From Trichomonas vaginalis G3 (Eukaryota; Parabasalia; Trichomonadida; Trichomonadidae), in contig NC_067203.1 of NCBI RefSeq assembly GCF_026262505.1, positions 4,774,001-4,838,000 on the forward strand: a stretch of DNA of 64,000 nt. Direction: 5' to 3'. The notes beneath the pieces are model-generated. The model worked only from the letters and a program-made list of their open reading frames with translations, was not told the DNA's origin and searched no databases. Positions within the stretch are counted from its first letter, which is position 1. Each line of letters starts with the position of its first letter. This document shows positions 1 through 10,243 of this stretch, piece by piece. The translations under genes and the position numbers were made by a program.

Positions 1-2713
1 CCATTTGAGTTTTCTTAAATATTCATCCCTTCTCGGTTCATTGTCTGCAAAGTAAGTTTTTATGACATTTTGTAAACTTTCGTTTGCAAGGTCATGTACA
101 ATAGGTTCTCTTCCTTCTCCCTCCCTAACTTTCTTTCTAAACTCTTCACCAAATATACCATCTCTATGGTTCTGTGTAGTTCTTTGAGATAAATGTTCTA
201 GAACGTCAGGTGTTATATTTCCATCAGCCATGTTCATTTCATACTGGTCCAAAATATCTGCATGTTTCATATCTTTCAATGGCATTAAAGCCGCGCTTAA
301 AATACCAGCTATATCTGGTTCACCATTGACTTCCATTGCGTCTACAACTTCTTGGAATTGTGGTTGTAAGTTTATGAACCACCTATCCGGATTAGCTTTA
401 TGACCCCATCTCATTGTAGTTCCATCGTCTGCAGAAACAAAAGTAGGTTTGTTTCCATCTTGGTTAGGTTCTGAATGAACTTTAAACAATGTTTCATTTC
501 TATATGTTTTCTTGAAATTTAACCTTTTATCTTCACCGAGTTCATCCGAAGATTGAACGTTAAATGCTCGTAAGTAAAAAGGGTTGTTGTATTTGTGTAC
601 ATTTTCTTTCAGTACTTCCATTCTATGCAGAATATTTTCATCTGGTGTTGGAGTCTTTTGTATGTCGGCAAACATTTTTCGATATTCTTCTACTATGTCA
701 GCCGAATTTTTTTTAGACTCTTGGAAATATTCCATATTCTCCGCATACTCTTGTTGAGGGTCAAGATTTTTCGGCTGTTCCAAATCTTCATCTAGTTCTG
801 TGAAGTTAGTTTCCAAAGGAGTGACTTGTTCGTTTCCTTCAGGCTCTTCTAGCTGTTGTTGCTGAACTATTTCTTCCATGTCTGGTTGTATCTGAACTAT
901 TCTTCCTGTGGAGTTTCTTGTACCTCATCTGCTGGCATTTCATATATTCCGAGACCGTTTTAACAATTTCCCTATCTACGTCATCCGCATTCATAAGCTT
1001 TTGTTCTTTCGTTCCGTCTCTATTTTTTACGCGTTTCATGACGAAAGTTGAATTGTCATTTAGCTCTGACATCAAATATCTCGGAGTAAATTCATCCATG
1101 TCATTTGGATGATATGCTATTAAATCATATCCCTTAGCGAGCTTGTATTTTCCAGGTTTGAGATTATATCCGTTTTGGTGCTGAGCCATAAAGCTAAATA
1201 GGTTCGGGTCAGTATTTCCATCCTTGAACTTTCCAATAGCTTCTTTATATCTGTCACTAAAGTCAACAGTATCTGGGAAACCACACTCTTCTTTAAGCAT
1301 TTTTAAGAATTCTTGGTTTCCTTGTTCTCTACTTCTTTTATGTCCTTGCTCTGTTTGTGGTTGTTGTTGTGTTGGTTGTTGTGCTGGTTGTGGAGGTGGT
1401 TGTTGTGCTGGTTGTTGTGTTGGTTGTTGTGTTGGTTGTTGTGTTGGTTGTTGTGCATGCCTGTGTCTGTGTCCATGTGACGATGTAAATGTTCTAGGTA
1501 GTCCTGGTGCAGGTGCTTCTCTTGGAGGGTTTGGTGGTATATAAGTTCCACCAGCTGGCACATATGTTCCATCTGCAGCATAGTGTCCTACCTGACTTTT
1601 CGTTTTTAAGAAAGCATTTACTAGGTCTGTTTTGGTCTGTTGTAACTCTTTTTCTTGACTTTCCACAACAGTTGCTCTAACGGCGTCATAGGCACTTTGA
1701 ACTGCCTGTCTCGTTGCTGCATCTGTTATTTTCGTCATATTTTGTGCTACTTCTTTTAACTCTTTGTCGAAACCTTCAGACTTCAGTTTCTTTCCAGATG
1801 AGAAGTCGTTCACTTGTTTCACCTTACTATGAAGAGCTTCGAAAGCGTTCTTAAAGTCAGCATTTGTTAAAGCTTCATTTGAACTATCTTCATCCGCTTG
1901 TATTTTTGTCCTTATTGACCCTATGAGTTGGGCTGCTTTAGCGTTGGCTTGGGCATCTAACCAGTCATTGTTAGCTTTTATATATTCTGCGCTTTTCATT
2001 GCCTTTTGCATAGCCGCGTCGTTATTTTTACTTTCTTGTGCTAAGTTTTCATACTGTACGGTTTGGTTTTGCAACTGTAAAAGTTTTTCTGCCTTTACAT
2101 TTGCTTCAACTTCTTTTTTATACTCATCGCTATCCATATATGTCTTCAGGGCTTTTTGTTTTATTTCTTCATCTTTCAGTACTTTATATTGAGTAGTATG
2201 GTTTTTCAAATTTAAAACATCTTGTTCCATTTTTGCTACTTCTGCTGCTTTTTCTGACACTTTTTTCGCATATTCCTCTGTACTTAGTTCTTTCAGTTGT
2301 TCTTCTTTCTTCTTTTTCTCTACGTTTAACTCATTGAGTTTCTTTGTGTGTCTGTCATATTCTAGTTTCTTTTCGTTTTCACTTATTTGCTTCTGTATGT
2401 CTATGTTTGACTTTTTGACATCTGTTATTTGATTTTTGAGTGAACTCAAATTCATTTGACTTTGAGGGTTATAGGCTGTTCCGTCTGCAGCTCCACCATA
2501 GCCTGCCATTTTCGCTAAAAGTGCCGCTCTTAAACCTCCACTCTGTGCACCAACAACTCGGTTTAAAAGCATAGGATTGCTTGACATTTGTTGCAACATA
2601 GTGGGGTCATTCAGCATTTGTTGTTGCAACTGTTGTTGTGGTGTTAGTCTTACTATTGGATGTTTCAATGCTCTCTTCCTCTTACGTATATTCTTACGTA
2701 GCTTACGTGGCAT
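1..2713 (-). pseudogene. Large Polinton protein of unknown function, copy A (broken, partial)
   Basis: This is the copy-A version of the large protein that is whole in copy B (49026-52292). It starts MPRKLRKNIRKRKRALKHP, a very basic N-terminus, followed by a Q/M-rich stretch, a long charged coiled-coil-like region rich in K, E, A and Q, and a proline/glutamine spacer of short TQQP-type repeats (about 1350-1460). The spacer differs from that of copy B, which uses TVQNTAPQP-type repeats, so this linker evolves by repeat turnover. The C-terminal part continues to the window edge. The copy is broken (about one break seen). I do not recognise a domain; a minor structural or core protein is only a guess. 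Confidence 0.7.
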
Positions 2714-2814
2714 TTTAAGTGAAGTTAAAAAGCGGTTTTTGACAGATGTTTTATTGTGACTTCTTCGTAAAGACTTTGTTGAGATTTCTTCGTAAATGAG
2801 TGTAAATGACCCAA

Positions 2815-3195
2815 AAATATATTTTAGGTGAAGAGGTGAGATTTCACCTCTTTTTTCACCTCATTTCTCACCTCTTGAATTTTCATGAATTTCTTCGTAA
2901 AGACTTTGTTAAGACTTCTTCATCTAATTTCTCATGAACTTTCTTGTCTATGTTTTGTCAAGATTTCATCGTAAAGACTTTGTTGAGATTTCTTCGTAAA
3001 TGACCCTAGTAGTATATTTTTGGTGTAAATTTCATGAAAATTCAAGAGGGTGAAAAATTAGGTGAAAAACAGGTGAAATCTCACCTCTTCACCTAAACAT
3101 TATTTTTGGTGTAAATTTCATGAAAATTCAAGAGGGTGAAAAATTAGGTGAAAAAACAGGTGAAATCTCACCTCTTCACCTAAACATTATTTTTG
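2815..3195. repeat. Inverted and direct repeats of an ~80-bp hairpin-rich unit
   Basis: Two direct copies of a unit of about 80-88 bases (starting near 3013 and 3101) contain the palindromic core GGTGAAATCTCACC and runs of GGTGAAAA. A third copy lies inverted at about 2819-2895. The same GGTGAGATCTCACC-type core recurs inside copy B (near 39210 and 40975), along with a related TTAGATCTAA core. They look like non-coding hairpins of the element. Confidence 0.7.
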
Positions 3196-3197
3196 TC

Positions 3198-3680
3198 TGA
3201 TTTTACGAAGAAGTCTTGACAAAACATTTACGTTCATGTTTGACAAAACATTTACGAAGAAGTCTTGACAAAACATTTACGTTCATGTTTGACAAAACAT
3301 TTACGAAGAAGTCTTGACAAAACATTTACGAAGAAGTTTTGACAAAACATTTACGAAGAAGTCTTGACAAAACATTTACGAAGAAGTCTTGACAAAACAT
3401 TTACGAAGAAGTCTTGACAAAACATTTACGAAGAAGTCTTGACAAAACATTTACGAAGAAGTCTTGACAAAACATTTACGAAGAAGTCTTGACAAAACAT
3501 TTACGAAGAAGTCTTGACAAAACATTTACGAAGAAGTTTTGACAAAACATTTACGAAGAAGTCTTGACAAAAACATTTACGATGAAATCATGACAAAACA
3601 TTTACGAAGAAATCTTGACAAAACATTTACGAAGAAATCTTGACAAAACATTTACGAAGAAGTCTTGACAAAACATGAAA
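3198..3680. repeat. 25-bp tandem repeat array
   Basis: About 17-19 copies of a 25-base unit containing AAGAAGTCTTGACAAAACAT, mostly head to tail, with single-base variants and a few interspersed longer units. The same unit occurs in the opposite orientation inside copy B (about 37500-39180). There are no unique spacers between units. Reading frames through the array (for example the FCQDFFVNVLS-type peptides) are repeat artefacts. Confidence 0.85.
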
Positions 3681-3750
3681 ACATATATAATTTGTGAAAA
3701 GCTCCTGGAAGCCCTCCGAATAAAAACTTCATTTATACTAAACATCTTCA

Positions 3751-3786
3751 GGGCTAGAAGGCACGAAGTGCCTGGAAGCCCCACTA

Positions 3787-3788
<2 letters not shown>
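3751..3788. repeat. Right terminal repeat of Polinton copy A, followed by poly-T
   Basis: The end reads GGGCTAGAAGGCACGAAGTG and continues to the shared terminus GCCCCACTACC. It matches the right end of copy B and, inverted, the left end at 24716-24754. The core GGCACGAAGTGCC is itself a hairpin. A partial second copy of the terminal motif lies about 50-70 bases inside, near 3703. A run of 27 T (3789-3815) follows directly; copy B also has a T run at this boundary. Confidence 0.8.
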
Positions 3789-3820
<32 letters not shown>

Positions 3821-3879
3821 GCCTTTTAAAATATTTTTATATTAAATAATACAATCCAAAGATGCGATTCATCGTATAA

Positions 3880-5514
3880 ATGATGTACAAAAGTGACATA
3901 AATTTAATGGAGAATGACATTTCTAATTTAAACGTTTTAATCGAAGCTATTCAGAGGATGTATGATATCAACACGAGCAATTATGAAGATATCATAACGT
4001 ATCTTCACAAATTAATTCGGGATGATATTTTGAATTTAAGAAATGCTCATCAGATCTTTAAAAACATCATGTTATCGCAAACAAAGAAAATCAATCTCAT
4101 TGGATATTGCATTAAAAAGCTCCTTCTTCTATGCCAAAAAGATTCAAATCCATTTGAAGCAAATTTCATTAAGAAAACACTACCAAACTATGAAGATGTC
4201 TCAGAGACTAATGTTTCCGTTGATTTTGACCTTTTCAATGACGATAACAAAGTGAAATATATATATTTTGATGATGTTGATTCTTTAATCAAAGAAATTC
4301 AAGACGAAGAATTTGATTTCATCGCGACCTATCAGCGGAAGTCCCTCATATATTATTGTGCTAACTTTGGTTCAACAAAATGTTTTAAGTATTTATTAGC
4401 AAATGGAGCAACTGTTGATCAAACAATTTTAGAAGGTTCATTTTTGTCAGGAGAAATCGAAATCATTCATTTGTTGGAAGAAAAGCTTTTACCAAATTAT
4501 AAGTGCTTCCAGAACGCTCTTATTGCGCATAACTTAGATCTCATTGACTATTTGATCAGCAAATACAACTTTGTTTTAAGTTATAATGACTTTGCAACCA
4601 AATATTGTTTCGAATATTTATTTGATGTTTTGAATAATGAACAAACATTTTTAGAAAGTTTGAAGAACGGATTGCTTCAGAAATGTGCATCATTAGGTAT
4701 ATTCCCTGTTGTTAAGATCATTGTTGATAAGATGTACAACGTTGTAACTGACAAGAAGAATATAATTTCCAAGATTTCCAGTTCATTGATTTGCGCAATT
4801 GAGAAAAATAACATTAAAACAGTTTATTTCTTACTTGAAAAGGATGTTGACATAAATTATATAAACTCTGATTATATGACTCCTCTCCAGAGTGCTTCGT
4901 TTGTAGGAAACTTAGATGTAGTTAAGATACTTGTGCAAAGAGGAGCAATTATTAATGAATACCATAACAAATTTACACTTACTCCACTTTCAAGAGCTTG
5001 TTTCGGAGGACATTTAGAAATTGTCAAGTTTTTGGTCGAAAATGGAGCTGAGGTCAATCAAATTAAAGATAATTCGACGGCTTTAGTAACAGCATGCATT
5101 CACCATAATACAGATATAGCTTTGTACTTGATAGAAAAAGGAGCTGATGTAGCAAAATTCGATCCTTTTTTTTGGTGTGCATCAAGCGGAAACACAAAAG
5201 TTGCTGAAAAAATTCTGGACAAAATCGAAATCAATGAGAATGACGATGCTTTGATAACTGCTTGCAGAAACAACTCTTTGGAAATGGTGAAACTTCTTGT
5301 TTCAAGAGGATTCAACGTAAATTTCAAGAACATTGAAGGTATGACCCCATTTTTGACAGCTGTTAAAATAAATTCTGTCGAAATTGCAAAGTATTTGTAC
5401 GAAAAAGGTGCAGATATTCATGTTTCTACGATAGACGGATTCAGCGTGAAAGAGTATGCTAAGGCAAATTACAGCGCAGATGTTGGAAAATGGCTGGATA
5501 CATTAGATATTTAA
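3880..5514 (+). CDS. Ankyrin-repeat protein (trichomonad DUF3447-like)
   Basis: The 544-residue protein has an N-terminal helical region (about 1-130) of the kind found in the very large trichomonad DUF3447/ankyrin family, then degenerate repeats, then clear ankyrin repeats from about residue 290 to 530 with TPLxxA, GxxEIVKFLVENGA and GADI-type signatures. Such proteins are binding scaffolds; the partner cannot be told from sequence. Two ATGs lie in tandem (3880 and 3883) and either could start translation. It begins only 65 bases after the poly-T flank of Polinton copy A. No signal peptide or membrane segment is seen. It is a separate gene from the two other ankyrin genes in the window (18347-20901 and 59230-60414). 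Confidence 0.9.
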   Translation: MMYKSDINLMENDISNLNVLIEAIQRMYDINTSNYEDIITYLHKLIRDDILNLRNAHQIFKNIMLSQTKKINLIGYCIKKLLLLCQKDSNPFEANFIKKTLPNYEDVSETNVSVDFDLFNDDNKVKYIYFDDVDSLIKEIQDEEFDFIATYQRKSLIYYCANFGSTKCFKYLLANGATVDQTILEGSFLSGEIEIIHLLEEKLLPNYKCFQNALIAHNLDLIDYLISKYNFVLSYNDFATKYCFEYLFDVLNNEQTFLESLKNGLLQKCASLGIFPVVKIIVDKMYNVVTDKKNIISKISSSLICAIEKNNIKTVYFLLEKDVDINYINSDYMTPLQSASFVGNLDVVKILVQRGAIINEYHNKFTLTPLSRACFGGHLEIVKFLVENGAEVNQIKDNSTALVTACIHHNTDIALYLIEKGADVAKFDPFFWCASSGNTKVAEKILDKIEINENDDALITACRNNSLEMVKLLVSRGFNVNFKNIEGMTPFLTAVKINSVEIAKYLYEKGADIHVSTIDGFSVKEYAKANYSADVGKWLDTLDI

Positions 5515-5705
5515 TCCAATGTTGTTATATTTTTTTATATTTATATTTATTTGTATCATAAATAAAGAAATTTATGCTCTCTCATACAATGCTATTTAGA
5601 AACCTCAATGCCTGTAATTAGCAAATATGATTTTTAAAATTCAAAAATTTTGATGAAGTTAATGAATAAAAGATAAATGTTTTGGTGAGTCAAATGTATT
5701 TATAA

Positions 5706-5710
5706 TCATT
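5706..5710 (+). promoter_or_regulatory. Possible Inr (TCATT)
   Basis: TCATT fits the trichomonad initiator TCA(Py)(T/A). It lies about 43 bases before the ATG at 5751, a little further than usual. Short motif, so weak evidence on its own. Confidence 0.3.
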
Positions 5711-5750
5711 TTATTAAGTTTTATTTTTAGGAGAAAGTTCGTTATATAAA

Positions 5751-6599
5751 ATGTCTGTTTCTCCTTCAAGAACTCCTGATCAGATTTCTTTAAATACAAT
5801 TTCTTCCATAGGACGATTTACTCCTCAGCCTTTTGTGCCTCGTCCTGAAAAGAAAGTCATGCAGAAAACACAAGAAAACGAATTTGTTTCAAATGTCGAA
5901 GGAATGAGAACTCTTCAGCAAAAATCAGCTAAACTACAGAAATCAGTTGGAAATTTAGAACAAGATATCCTATTTTTGCAATCAATGATCGACAGACATA
6001 AAAAATACATAGAACAAACAAAGAAGGATCATCAAGTACAAGTAAATTTATTCCAACAACAGATTGAAAATCGTAAAATACAGATATCAAAGATAGATAC
6101 CTCTCAAGAACCTCCAACTTCGAATCAAATTGCTACTTTGGTGCGCCAAATCCAAGTTGCTGGCATGACAGCCAAAAGAAGAGCCGAAGATTGTCTTCAT
6201 GATCAGGAAATTAATATAGTTTTATCAGGTGAAAGATTAAAACGATTTCACGACGTGTTAATTCCAAAGGTAACTGATGCAATCATGTCAGACAACCCCA
6301 AGCTTAAGAAAGCATTTGATAGATTAGAAAATGACGTTTACAAAATTGCAGAAATTCAAACACAATTAAGAAGTATTAAAATTTTTAGTGCGAATCTCGA
6401 AAAAAAGCTCGTTGATATGAATTCACGCCTTGAAGCACTTCAATTCGATAAAGCAGACATTCAAATGGGAATTGTAGACAAAAAGGAGGAATTACATGCC
6501 GAACTTACTAAGAAATGCGAAGAACTCGGAAAGTTGAGATGGAAGATCGAATACATGAAAGCTCTTAAAAAGAAAATGTCAAATAAAGAACATGCATAA
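5751..6599 (+). CDS. Coiled-coil protein, function unknown
   Basis: The 282-residue protein has a Ser/Pro-rich N-terminus (MSVSPSRTPDQISLN, residues 1-40) followed by nearly continuous coiled coil from about residue 45 to the end, rich in K, E, Q and L heptads. No enzyme motif, signal peptide or transmembrane segment is visible. The architecture suits a cytoskeletal or structural linker, but I do not recognise the family. The start is the first ATG after an AT-rich leader (TTATATAAA-ATG). The gene follows the ankyrin gene on the same strand after 236 bases without an open frame. Confidence 0.8.
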   Translation: MSVSPSRTPDQISLNTISSIGRFTPQPFVPRPEKKVMQKTQENEFVSNVEGMRTLQQKSAKLQKSVGNLEQDILFLQSMIDRHKKYIEQTKKDHQVQVNLFQQQIENRKIQISKIDTSQEPPTSNQIATLVRQIQVAGMTAKRRAEDCLHDQEINIVLSGERLKRFHDVLIPKVTDAIMSDNPKLKKAFDRLENDVYKIAEIQTQLRSIKIFSANLEKKLVDMNSRLEALQFDKADIQMGIVDKKEELHAELTKKCEELGKLRWKIEYMKALKKKMSNKEHA

Positions 6600-7099
6600 A
6601 TTATTTCTAATTATTATTGAATGTATAGTAAACTATTGTATGAATTGTTGTTATTAATATATTTTTATTTTAGGATGCTATTTGATCGTGTTGAAACCTA
6701 TTTTTCTATGTTATCTAATTCTTTCAAAATCTTGATGGAACGTAATTGTTGATCAGCCCAAGTGGTTGATGATAGTATTATAAATTTTAAAAGAAGTTTC
6801 TCTGAAAAAGTAAGCTATAAATTTGCTCAAAACTGGATTTCATATTTTTTGAATAGTTTACAAATAAAAATTTTTAAGAAATATTTTAAATATTCATAAA
6901 ATATGAACCCTTTCCTTCATTTTCTAAAAATTTGATGGAAAATTTTAAAATTCCAACGAAATGAATTATATTCTTAAAAATGTATAATATGCACGATTTT
7001 TCAATTAATTTTTTTAAACAACTAAATTTTAGATTTCAGGGAAAACAACAGTTTGCCAGAAACCGCTTTTTCATATTTTTTCATGTGTCCAAAGATTCG
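6600..7099. other. Intergenic, AT-rich
   Basis: No open frame or gene relic that I can recognise. It ends in CCAAAGATTCG (7089-7099), one of the two direct repeats flanking the candidate miniature element that follows. Confidence 0.5.
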
Positions 7100-7250
7100 G
7101 AGTAGGGGTAATTTTAGCTAAAAGTGACACACCTGTAAAAAGTGACACACCCATGAAGGGTGTGATTACCGATCGGTAATTTCGACAGTTTCGAATTTAA
7201 AATTTTTTATGGAACTGTTGCGAGTTTCATAAAGAATTTAAGGAATATAA

Positions 7251-7375
7251 GCAAAGATTTGAATCAAAATCTTAGACCTAAGCCGCTCGATTCGCTCGCG
7301 GCTTCCGCGAATTACAGATCAGCAAAGATTTGAATCAAAATCTTCGAACTAAGCCGATCGCTTCGCTCGCGGCTT
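7251..7375. repeat. Two 54-bp GC-rich direct repeats
   Basis: Units at 7251-7304 and 7322-7375 share GCAAAGATTTGAATCAAAAT and end in a GC-rich tail with the hairpin motif GCTCGCGGCTT. They differ by a few substitutions. The GC-rich tail stands out from the AT-rich surroundings and resembles the small GC hairpins at other element ends in this window. Confidence 0.7.
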
Positions 7376-7630
7376 TCTTTATTATTTTAAATTTGCATAT
7401 TTCCATCAAAAGTTCATAAGGTAAAAAATTTCGTTTATTTTTACTAAGAAAAAAAGGTTTTTGATAATAAATTTATTTTATTTCGAAAAAGTAACAATAA
7501 TCGTAAAAGGGTATTGATAGGCTTGCTAAAGTAACTAATTTTAGCTGTCAAATACTTTTGTATTTTGAAGTAAATTAGTATAAATTTGATATTATTTTAA
7601 CTCCCTTTGAAAACCTCAATTTTCCATACA

Positions 7631-7690
7631 GAGGGAACGGGAATAACATCCAATATTCCCTGAGAATGGTTGCGCATTCTCAGTTCCCTC
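7631..7690. repeat. Nested inverted repeat (hairpin)
   Basis: Three stems nest in order: GAGGGAAC (7631-7638) with GTTCCCTC (7683-7690), GGGAATA (7639-7645) with TATTCCC (7654-7660), and TGAGAATG (7661-7668) with CATTCTCA (7675-7682). The second and third stems lie side by side inside the first, a cruciform-like or multibranch fold. Confidence 0.7.
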
Positions 7691-8219
7691 TATATTTCGA
7701 ACGAAGCTCTCATCGGTCTTTTTTTTAATACTAAACGTTTTTTCCCTGTCACTTTTAGCTAAAATTTGGGTTTGCCAAAGATTCGCAGGATCACCGCTTT
7801 GATCACTTACAGATTTCCAATTTTCCTTTGAAGAGAACTTTATTTTTTAATTAATTGTCACTATGCAACTTGGGATAGAAGATTCAGAAGTTTAATATGA
7901 ATTCTTCTTCGCAAGTCATATTCGTGACACTTTAAGAAAGATCCATAACTTGGACTTTTCGGATTTGCTATTTATTTTTTAATTTTTTTTATTTAATTTG
8001 ATTTTTACTTAAATTTTTTAATTAATCTGAAATACGGTGTTTTTAATTTAAGAGTCACATCTACTCTCTGTTTTTACATGTGCGTATTGCTAATATTAGC
8101 ACTATTTTTGTATGCCTATTCTCCACTTTGTATTTGATTTTAGAGATTATAAAGGAAAGTGATTTTATACGCTATTATGAATCAGAGTCATAATTGCTTT
8201 GGAGAAGAAGTGAAATGAC

Positions 8220-8446
8220 TTAGTATAGATTCAAATCACAAGTTTGCACCATACGAAAGAAGAATTCAATTATTTCTTTATAATTATTATCCGTTGCAAG
8301 ATGAAAAGCCGTTTTTCCTAATACATAGTAAAGAGCAGTTCTTCCATTATTATCTTTTTCGTTGATATTTGAGTCATTTGAAAGAAGAAACTTAGTCCTT
8401 TTTTTTCTTTTATAATATACAGCATAATAAGAAGCTAAACTATTTC
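8220..8446 (-). pseudogene. Ankyrin-repeat gene relic, part nearer the 3' end
   Basis: Read on the minus strand, this stretch encodes pieces of trichomonad ankyrin repeats such as EKDNNGRTALYY, GKTAFHLATDNNYKEIIEF and SLASYYAVYYK, closely resembling the repeats of the gene at 18347-20901. An internal deletion seems to join two repeats. It breaks off at 8446, and the adjoining repeat resumes at 10367 beyond a 1.9-kb insertion (8447-10357). It has no start and is not translatable as a whole. Confidence 0.75.
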
Positions 8447-9402
8447 TATGGCAGTCCCAACGGGAACCGCGGTAATTTACCGAGTTTTCCGCACACCGGT
8501 TCCTTTTTTTAGGAATTTTTTAGATTAAAAAATATGCTTTGTAAATCATTTTTTGTAAATCGGCAAAAATTTGGAAATATTCTGACGACAATAAATCTGG
8601 GAATAGTATTTTAAATACGAGAACAACCTATTTAAAAGTGTTTCGCTCGATTTTGTATAATTTCAAATTTTCGCATATAGCTTTCCGTGAATTACCGTGA
8701 TTTTACCGCCACATCAATAGTTTACGACACTTTTTCCGTAAATTGAGTAGTTTACTGCACTTTTTCCGTAAAATTGAGTTACGGGAATCCGTAAGATTAC
8801 CGTACCTCACTTCTAGTTGAAAATAGCATTAGTATATAATAAATAGATATATTATTCATATTTTTGATTTTGAATTACGGAAAAAGTGAGTTCAGAACTT
8901 CCAATTATTATTTGATTAATTATGTTAAAAATACTATAAGGAATTAAAATACATAATGTTGAAATTTGAATTACGGAAAAAGTGAGAGTGAAAGTGAAGT
9001 GAAAAAGTAAGATATTTTTGTTGAAATAATCATAGTTGTACAATTTTGAAACTATATGTAAAGCTATAAATTGAATAAATTCAAAAACAAAAATTGTTTA
9101 TTCTTATTAATAAATTTATATTAATCAATATTTGAACAACCCGTAATTAAAATTGAATTCCTCTTAAAATTTAATCCATACGTTGATTTTTAATTTGCTC
9201 GGCGAATGCCGAGCTTCCCTACTTCTCTTGTCATTCCTTCAAAAACTCTAATCTCATGCACTTACAAACATCATGATTTGATGTATTGTCGAGAAATCTT
9301 AGACTTGTTTGTCATTTGATTATCGCATTTGAAAGTCATCTCGAAAATCGATTAACAAGACAATTTCCCAAACATCTACATCAAGTAGATGATGGTAAAC
9401 CA

Positions 9403-9822
9403 ATTAGAGTTGTTTTGCTATGATTCCTCCAATCTTATGATGAGAAAAATCATATCAAAACAGCTCTAATCGAACATTCTACACAGCTTAGCATCCAGCT
9501 AGTTCCAAGTAATGCGATTACAACATCAACGGCCAAAGCCTTTCAGAGTCCTTTAATCATTTCTTCTCATCTCAATGTGAAGTGGCCCCAAACGAACTAC
9601 AAGCTGACGTTACAACGCATTACAACCCGGTTAATACGAGCATATACATTAGAGCTGCTTTGTTATGATCTCCTCATCAATTGATGAGAGATCTCATTAT
9701 GAAGCAGCTCCAATCGAACTAAAAACCTACATACAAATGAGTGAAAACAAACTCATTAGAGTTGTGTTGCTTTGATTTCTCTCATCAGAAGATGAGAGAT
9801 ACCAGAACAAAACAACTCTAAT
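9403..9822. repeat. Three related ~68-bp imperfect hairpins in diverged duplicated units
   Basis: Hairpins at 9403-9470, 9648-9714 and 9755-9822 each begin ATTAGAG(T/C)TG and end in CTC(T/C)AAT, with a central GATGAGA-type loop region. The first and third are followed by similar tails (TTCTACACA...AGTAATGCG). They thus form diverged duplicated units. They could be nested miniature elements or small-RNA-like folds; expression is unknown. Confidence 0.65.
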
Positions 9823-10159
9823 CAAACTTTCTACACAACTCAGCACAGTATCAATGCAAAGTAATGCGTCTGTATCGTTAACAAGCAAAGTTGTTTCGGG
9901 TCCTTCCATTTTGGAAGAATTCGGAACAACTTTGCGAATTGATAGTGTAAACCCATATACATGAAAGCGTGCATGCATAAAGACAGGTATTGTCAGCAAT
10001 GACTACCTGCCCAGCTATGAGTGATCAGAGAATTACCATCTCAGGCTTTTTGAGAACGTTTCAGCCAGGACCCTCGTATGTTGACTGTGAGAAAGGCATC
10101 CTTTATCTGAAATAGATGCTTTTCCAACAATCAAATTCGAAGATCTTCGACGTTGTTGT

Positions 10160-10243
10160 AAAAAGAGAAGGAGAAGGAAAGAAGAGGAAGGAGAGGAAGA
10201 AGGAAAGGAAAAGAAGAAGAAGAAAAAAGAAAAAAAAGAAGGA
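10160..10243 (+). repeat. 84-base uninterrupted purine tract
   Basis: Every base from 10160 to 10243 is A or G (AAGGAGAAGG-type runs). The tract is low in complexity and non-coding, and lies just before the GC-rich hairpin GGCGGCGGAGCCGCC near 10279. Confidence 0.9.

Larger units (their letters stand above)
1..3788. mobile_element. Polinton/Maverick copy A, right-hand end only (fossil)
   Basis: This is the right-hand end of a Polinton/Maverick-type element whose left part lies outside the window. It ends at 3751-3788 in the same terminal sequence as copy B at 52634-52671, and bases 1-2713 are nearly identical to 49470-52292 of copy B, so both belong to one family. Parts seen: the large structural-type protein gene on the minus strand (1-2713), then about 1 kb of inverted and tandem repeats that copy B lacks at this position, then the terminal repeat. 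The copy is broken in at least one place. The close match to copy B suggests that both are young. Family assignment rests on copy B, where capsid, ATPase and primase-helicase parts are recognisable. Confidence 0.8.
7100..7774. mobile_element. Candidate miniature inverted-repeat element, ~675 bp
   Basis: A perfect 20-base inverted repeat lies near both ends: AATTTTAGCTAAAAGTGACA at 7110-7129 and its reverse complement at 7747-7766. The 11-base direct repeat CCAAAGATTCG flanks the unit at 7089-7099 and 7775-7785, as expected for a target-site duplication; 8-11 bases would fit the Mutator superfamily. The outermost 8-10 bases of the two ends match poorly, so the exact ends are uncertain. Inside are palindromes (CACACCC/GGGTGTG at 7146-7164; ATTACCGATCGGTAAT at 7165-7180), a GC-rich direct repeat, and a nested hairpin at 7631-7690. 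No coding capacity. Confidence 0.6.

Noticed and set aside
1224-1544. Cys/Gly-rich plus-strand frame opposite the large Polinton protein
   Set aside because: It is the complement of CAA/CAG-type repeat codons of the minus-strand gene; the same kind of shadow occurs at 50787-51025.
3198-3680. Regular 25-base repeats as a possible CRISPR array
   Set aside because: The units are directly tandem with no unique spacers, lie in a Polinton of a eukaryote, and have no cas genes nearby.
3789-3815. 27-T run as a poly-A tail of a retroposed element
   Set aside because: It abuts the Polinton end in both copies and no reverse-transcriptase or LINE/SINE body is seen beside it.
8852-9043. 63-codon minus-strand frame with a repeated LTFSVIQ peptide
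   Set aside because: The repeat comes from two direct copies of GAATTACGGAAAAAGTGAG in non-coding element sequence.
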